This document shows, in pieces, positions 58,855 through 64,000 of a stretch of DNA of 64,000 bases. Position 1 is the stretch's first letter; every line of letters begins with the position of its first letter. A program made the position numbers and the translations under genes. The notes under the pieces are model-generated. The model was not told the DNA's origin and searched no databases. It was given only the letters and a program-made list of their open reading frames with translations. Source of the stretch: Brachyhypopomus gauderio (Eukaryota; Chordata; Actinopteri; Gymnotiformes; Hypopomidae); the NCBI RefSeq assembly GCF_052324685.1, contig NC_135222.1, positions 2,371,173 to 2,435,172 on the forward strand, written 5' to 3'.

Positions 58855-58873
58855 CCCCCCCCCCCCCCCCCCC
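58855..58873. repeat. C19 homopolymer
   Basis: Nineteen consecutive C residues in the GC-rich region before the next first exon. Length is subject to assembly error. Confidence 0.9.
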
Positions 58874-59463
58874 ACCCCGGCACATTTACTCTGTGGAAAG
58901 TGAAGCCGGAGGGGGGAGGGGCCAGGCCAGGGGGCGGTTAATGTTTACACGCAGACGGGCTGAGAAAGGAAATGATTATAGAGAGAACTCTTTCATTTAC
59001 CTCCCTTTTTGTTGGACCTTTGGGTCTCCTGTGGGTTTTCAGGCCAAAGCCACCACTCCACCCCCGCACCCTCTTGTCTTACCCCTCCATGCCCCCTCCC
59101 CCCAGCCCATAATTCACCGGGCCATATTTAGGCAGGAAGGGAGGGAGTTTCTGTAATGTAAACAAAGCCGGAGCCAGAGGGCAAGCGATGAGCTCCGCTT
59201 GTGTCTGTATCTGTCACAAGCGCTCGCCAGCTCCCCTGAGCGAGGTTGGATTATTCTCCGGACCCGCCGGGAGGAGGCCTGCCCCCCCCCCCAGCCCCCC
59301 CATGACTGCCGCCCGACCCTTCCGGACACGGCCCTCACTCATGAGGTCTCCCAGCCCCCAGCTGGTGCTCTAGAGTCTCTGATTCTCGCTCGAACAAGAG
59401 GGGGATACCAGAACGCTCCCTCAGCCAGACCCAGCCAGAAGGAGTCTAGGTGGGCCCGGGACC

Positions 59464-59690
59464 ATGAGCGAGGCGGAGCAGGAGGGGAGCCCGTCCGGCC
59501 CGGAAGCACAGGTGACCAGGACGTGGCCGAGGTCATCGGGTGGCTCCCCGTGCGGCTCTCCGACCTCGAGGCAGTCGCCACGCAACTCGCCACGCAACTC
59601 GCCGCGCAACTCGCCGCTGCTCTTCCGGAAGCTTCTGATGAACCGCAGCATCGTCCTTCAGAGGCGATTCACTCTGGCACACACACCCAG
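59464..59690 (+). CDS. pde4c: pde4c alternative first coding exon (PDE4C3/PDE4B3-like)
   Basis: Opens with ATG in a good context (GGGACCATGA) and encodes 75 residues plus two bases. The first part is acidic and Ser/Pro-rich (MSEAEQEGSPSGPEAQ). It is followed by SPRNSPRNSPRNSPLLFRKL and LMNRSIVLQRRFTLAHTP. The block SPR-SP--FRKLLVN-SI---RRFT-AH is the signature of the PDE4B3 and PDE4C3 N-termini. The donor is CCCAG|GTACGA in phase 2, matching the exon at 46461, so both can splice to the same UCR1 exon downstream. It lies at the 3' side of a GC-rich region, consistent with its own promoter. The overlapping longer frame from 59199 is a shadow. Confidence 0.88.
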
Positions 59691-60545
59691 GTACGACCGT
59701 AACCTCCGACCTCCACAGCAGAGTTCTTGCCAGCTCCCGGCAGCTGCGGCTTGCGCTCGCACGTCTCGGCCGATCCTCCGACAATATCGTCAACAGAGCG
59801 GCCTTGCACTTAAAAAAAAAAAAACTCCATATCACATTGCTGCTTCGTTTTTGCACGTCATGCACCTCCGAGAATCACGAGGAACCTTCTGAACAGAGGG
59901 GTCTGTCGTGCTGTTAAGGTAAACCAAAGTTTAAATCATGGGTGGCGGGCGTAGGAGCGATACTGAAGTGAGCAGTAGTGTGGAGGACTTGAAAGGAGCC
60001 CTTTGTTCCTCTGTGGGTCCAGGCCTTCCCCTCCGCCTCAGGTGTCGAAGCCCGGTGTTGTTTGCCAGGAATAGGCAATCAGCTGGCTCTGTTTTGCTCT
60101 TGTCTACTGCACTTGAGCCTCAGGTGGAAGAAAACACACCCATGTTATGTGATCTTTTTGTAGCCCAGGCTGACCTCTGACCTCAGTGGAACATTACGCA
60201 TTTCAATATAAGAGGCATACAGAAACTGGGAAGGGGCATGCTAGTTACTCTTCCTTTAAGGGCCTGTTCCAAATATTTGTAAGTATCAGGGAAAGTTCCC
60301 ATTAGTCTGTATCAAAATGGTTCCCATTTGTCCGTATTATTTTTGGCAGTAGCCCAGAATAAATGCAGAGCGTGTTTTTAACACCGCTATCCATCTATCT
60401 GGCGCCTCTTTGAGGAAACATTTGGACAATCAAACAATATATTTAATAGTCAGCCTTGGCGTACAGTTTAACTGCACTTGGAGAAAGTGAATTGTATGTA
60501 GAACTCTCTGCTCCTCATAGAAACAGAACTCTACATACAGACTTA
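59691..60545. other. pde4c intron after the C3-like exon
   Basis: No further exon recognised. An A-run lies at about 59812-59823. Confidence 0.45.
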
Positions 60546-61129
60546 GGGCGTACTCACACTAGGCTCTGTGATCCGGGCCCGGGCACGGTTGCCTGCCGAA
60601 GCACGGTTCGTTTGGCTAGTGTGAGCGCTCCAACCGTGCCCGGGCCCGGATCAGTTAACCGTGCTCGGGCCCGCTTGAAGAGGTGGGCCAGGGCACGATT
60701 CATGTGGACTCGGGCACGGTTCGCTTCTAGTGTGAGCGCTATCTGTGCCCGGGCCCGCTTGGTGCCTCGTCTGGTTCATTTCGCTGGAACTCAAACATGA
60801 CGTCAGTGATGCGATGCTCACGTTAAACAGTCATGGCGGCAAAGCGATTAGCAGACAATCGTTGTGTTAAATTATCGATAAATCTGTGCTTGCACCGTGT
60901 TTCTGCACTCCCAAAACGACTTCAAAAATACAATAAAAAGAGAATCGTGAACTCCATAGTGTTGTGCGAGCGCGCTTTTTTTCCAAATAAAGCGGCGTTG
61001 TGATGACGTAAGCGTGCTCGGGCCGGGTTGCTGAAGCCAGTGTGAGTGCAGGCCAGAGGGGGAGTGGGGAGGGGGGATAACCGGGCCCCAGCACGGAACC
61101 AGCAAACCGTGCCTAGTGTGAGTACACCC
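60546..61129. mobile_element. Harbinger-like MITE (584 bp)
   Basis: The inverted ends GGGCGTACTCACACTAGG and CCTAGTGTGAGTACACCC are flanked by TTA duplications (60543-60545, 61130-61132). Internal GC-rich GCCCGGGCACGGTT motifs recur in both orientations. It has no coding capacity. Superfamily is inferred from the 3-bp TTA duplication. Confidence 0.82.
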
Positions 61130-61132
61130 TTA

Positions 61133-63690
61133 AGTTCTTTCCATAGACTTTCACATCAGAGGTGTTTATTTCTCTCAAAGGTCATGAATGATAGATCGTC
61201 CAGGAAAACCTCCATGAACATCTATAGGATAACTTTTCTCAATGTAAGGAATGTTATGATCTTTGTCCTACCAAATGGAAATTGTTTTATGTCCTTTACT
61301 AAGAATTCCAACAGGTTTTTATTTCTAGTTGGGCCACAGGAATGCCAACAACACATGGACATTTTAAGTTTATGCGCTAGAAATTGCATCTCTCCATGAT
61401 CTATTTTTTTTTTTTTTTGCTACAGTCACATCAAGAAACACCAGGAGTACATATCATAGTACTCTATGACTCATATCATAGTAAATACTCTAAGGCCATA
61501 GGCTGCTGCAGTCACACTCACGTTCTTGTCAGTATGGACTGTTTCTCCTGACTGAACCTCAAGAGTCCTTTGGGTGTTTGGGCAGAGGAGCTTGTGAATG
61601 ATTGCTCAGCAGTTCGTCTAGCGGATACAAGGGCCGAAGATAAGATGTGCTCATCTTTCAAACTCAAGAGTTATGGGCCTGTCTGGCTCCTAAATCGTCC
61701 TACACAAATCAAGCCTGGGAGTATTTATGGTGTCCGAGAGCCCCTATCAGTCACGGGAGACAGGGGCCCCGAAGGGCCCCGATGTGAAACTTCAAATGTG
61801 CAAAGGGAGAAGATTTGTCTTCATTGTTGCATTTAGGCTCTTGACATTTTATACATCTTGATATTTTTTTGTTTTGTGGTAAAATCAGAATTGTGGGACT
61901 CTGTGAAATTCCTGCCGCTGCCCGTTTGGTGGTTGTGAAGTTTGGTGGTTGTGATTTGACCTGTATTCAGTGGATCATTAACGTGACCATTTGAAATGCA
62001 AAGGGTTAGGGATATGGGCCAGTTCCAGACGTTTCCACAGGCTGCTTTGATTATTCTCTCGGGCATGTGCACAGAGGACGTCTGCTTTCCACATCAAAAG
62101 GCACGAAGACCAGATAGCTCCTCTCTGCTATAATACTCCACTCAAAATGTGCAAACGTGACAATACTGGCTGCAGAGTTCATTGAGAATGATGAAGTCAG
62201 TCTCTCCACAGGCTTAACAGACAATTCAATCACAAGATTCAGGTCTTTTCCACCCAAAAAACCTCAAACCTGAATGAGGTCAATAAAATAATACTGTCGT
62301 GCTACAATTGACTGCAGACGTCTGGTCTTAGTCCCCTATTGACTTATAACCCAAAGGCTTTTCAAACCGTCTCCCCAGTCTTCCCAGCGAACGTGTTGCA
62401 GATGTAGACGTTACACGGAGCTCTCCGTGCTCACTCCTAGAGTGCGGCTTCTCCTCCCGCTCTCCAGGAGGGTCACGTGCTCAGCGTCACCGCCCTATGA
62501 CGCAGGGCGGTCCGTCGCCTAACGAGCGCGTTGGAGCTTCCGGCCTCTTCCGCGTCTCGCGTGGCGCTGGCGTCCACGACCCGGAACGACCGCGGCAGAT
62601 GGAGAGGGCAGAGCATCAGCGACTCGGCCGTATGTTGACGTGGCCTTTCTAATTTGAACGTCCAGCATCTGAGGGAAGGTCAAGGATGTTCTAGGTGGAC
62701 GTTCTAGCAAAAACACGACACACACAACCCGAAATATAAAGTGCGTTTTAGTACCATGCATGTGCACCGTTTGCCAAATCAGATAAACAGGACGAGCCGA
62801 GAACGACACTCCAACAGCGTGTTTACTTTAAGTAGAGCCCGGCCATCGCTTTCAGCAGTTAGCTCTGGTGTCATAAAAGATAAAGGAACCATTTACCTCT
62901 TCAGGAGAGTGCCCAGATAGGCTTTAGATAAGCTCCAGTGAAGGGCTGCTGTGTAGGTATGTGGTGGCAGCTGTCTGCTTTGTGTTTGGAGGCCTGTCGA
63001 GAGGGAACATCTCCACCATTGATGAGCGGTTTGCTGCTCACAGCCAAACAGTCATGCGCAAAGCTGTTCATATTTTTACATGGCGCTACTGTATGTTATT
63101 TTTATTGATGCACTGAAGCAGCTTTGCAGTGGTTTAGACCTGATCAAATGGCATTTTGCAGTCTTAATATTAAGACAAAGGGATAGCTGCATGTAAATTA
63201 TATTTTCTAGAATTTCTACTAGAATTAGAAGTATTGGATAAGCAACCGCATCCTGAATTACAATAGCTAACGCTCAACACTGTATATAGATTAATTCATG
63301 ATTCATTTCCTTGAGTCAGTGTGAACCATGTATTGGATAATATCAGTAACTAGTTCTCAGCAGCAATTTGTACTCGTTGGCTTTCTGCTACAATTAGATG
63401 CTTGTGCTGTGGATTATGTTACATGAAAAGGTAGATGATTCAGCCACAGGCCTCTCATACGCGTCCATATGATTCTGAAAACAAGCCCTCAACGCTGAGC
63501 TAAGAGCAAAGTTCATCCCACTGACTCACCTGTGTATTGAGTCAGCGCCTTACCTTAATGAGTCAGACTTGCCTCACACCTGCTGTATCTGTGGCATGTG
63601 TCTGCCTGCCTCAGACTCTCAAACAACTCTGGCCACCACACTACACTCCCAGGGAGCTTGGAGACTGCACCATCAGGCAAATGAGTCTCA
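61133..63690. other. pde4c intron, no exon recognised
   Basis: Ordinary AT-leaning sequence except for a CpG-dense patch at about 62440-62640. No UCR1-type exon was found. Confidence 0.45.
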
Positions 63691-63691
63691 G

Positions 63692-63694
<3 letters not shown>

Positions 63695-63775
<81 letters not shown>
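63695..63775. repeat. (CT)40 microsatellite
   Basis: Pure CT run. Confidence 0.98.
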
Positions 63776-63777
<2 letters not shown>

Positions 63778-63930
63778 CCTCCCTCCTTCACCCTCTTCCT
63801 CTGGCTCACAGCCACTGGCCAAGCCACGGTCACTGATAAAGGCAATAACACAAAGGCCTGCTGTCTACATCGGGATGGCGCATCGGCAGCCCAGACATGG
63901 AGCTTGTCGAGGTTTTCCACATGACTCCTG

Positions 63931-64000
63931 CAAACGAGCGGCCCACGAGGGGGGAGACACAAACGAGCGGCCCACGAGGGGGGAGACGCAAACGAGCCCA
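63931..64000. repeat. 29-bp tandem repeat running off the window
   Basis: Two full copies and the start of a third of AAACGAGCGGCCCACGAGGG followed by GGGAGACRC. Further copies may lie beyond the window edge. Confidence 0.85.

Noticed and set aside
59199..59702. 167-aa plus-strand frame overlapping the C3-like exon
   Set aside because: It is in a different frame from the conserved FRKLLMNRSI block and has no recognisable content.
63537..63962. Ser/Leu- and Arg/Glu-rich frames
   Set aside because: Created by the (CT)40 repeat.
59691..64000. Search for the shared PDE4 UCR1 exon (SQRRESFLYRSDSDY block)
   Set aside because: No such coding block was found, so the common part of the gene must be beyond the window.

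Overview
The window is nuclear DNA of a ray-finned (teleost) fish. The evidence is multi-exon genes with GT-AG introns, an oviparous yolk-protein gene, abundant dinucleotide repeats, and typical fish transposons (Tc1-like, PIF/Harbinger-like, hAT, Ty3/gypsy solo LTRs, L2-type LINE tails). I joined exons by hand and checked every splice phase. All recognised genes lie on the + strand.

Layout. (1) 3094-10887: complete 16-exon adgrl4 (eltd1), an endothelial adhesion GPCR of about 735 aa with EGF-like domains, GAIN/GPS and 7TM. Two of its 3' introns carry long minisatellites. (2) 12696-22304: complete 27-exon type-C (phosvitin-less) vitellogenin of about 1248 aa, with a TATA promoter. A dead Tc1-like element sits in intron 2 and a LINE tail in intron 8. 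(3) 22.7-27.0 kb: transposon-rich spacer with a gypsy-like solo LTR and a Harbinger-like element into which a hAT element has jumped; target-site duplications are visible for all three. (4) 27616-30530: complete 5-exon mpv17l2 (214 aa). (5) 31704-32707: internally deleted Tc1/mariner-like element. (6) 33082-34146: four-exon gene for an unrecognised mucin-like single-pass membrane protein (212 aa) that appears to use a GC-AG intron. (7) About 35-64 kb: the 5' half of a cAMP phosphodiesterase 4 gene, most likely pde4c. It has two clear alternative first coding exons (46461-46666 and 59464-59690) and a possible third, more 5' one (36959-42856). All three end in the same phase. The shared UCR and catalytic exons lie beyond the window. 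This stretch also holds a long inverted repeat, a solo LTR, a Harbinger-like MITE, a 39-bp minisatellite, a roughly 330-bp alternating purine-pyrimidine tract and many microsatellites.

The genes do not form one pathway. The main points of interest are gene order (relatives that lie on human 1p31 and 19p13.11 are adjacent here), the alternative-promoter layout of the PDE4 gene, the very small exon where phosvitin would sit in the vitellogenin, the orphan mucin-like gene, and well-dated transposon nesting. I found no undescribed multi-gene system.
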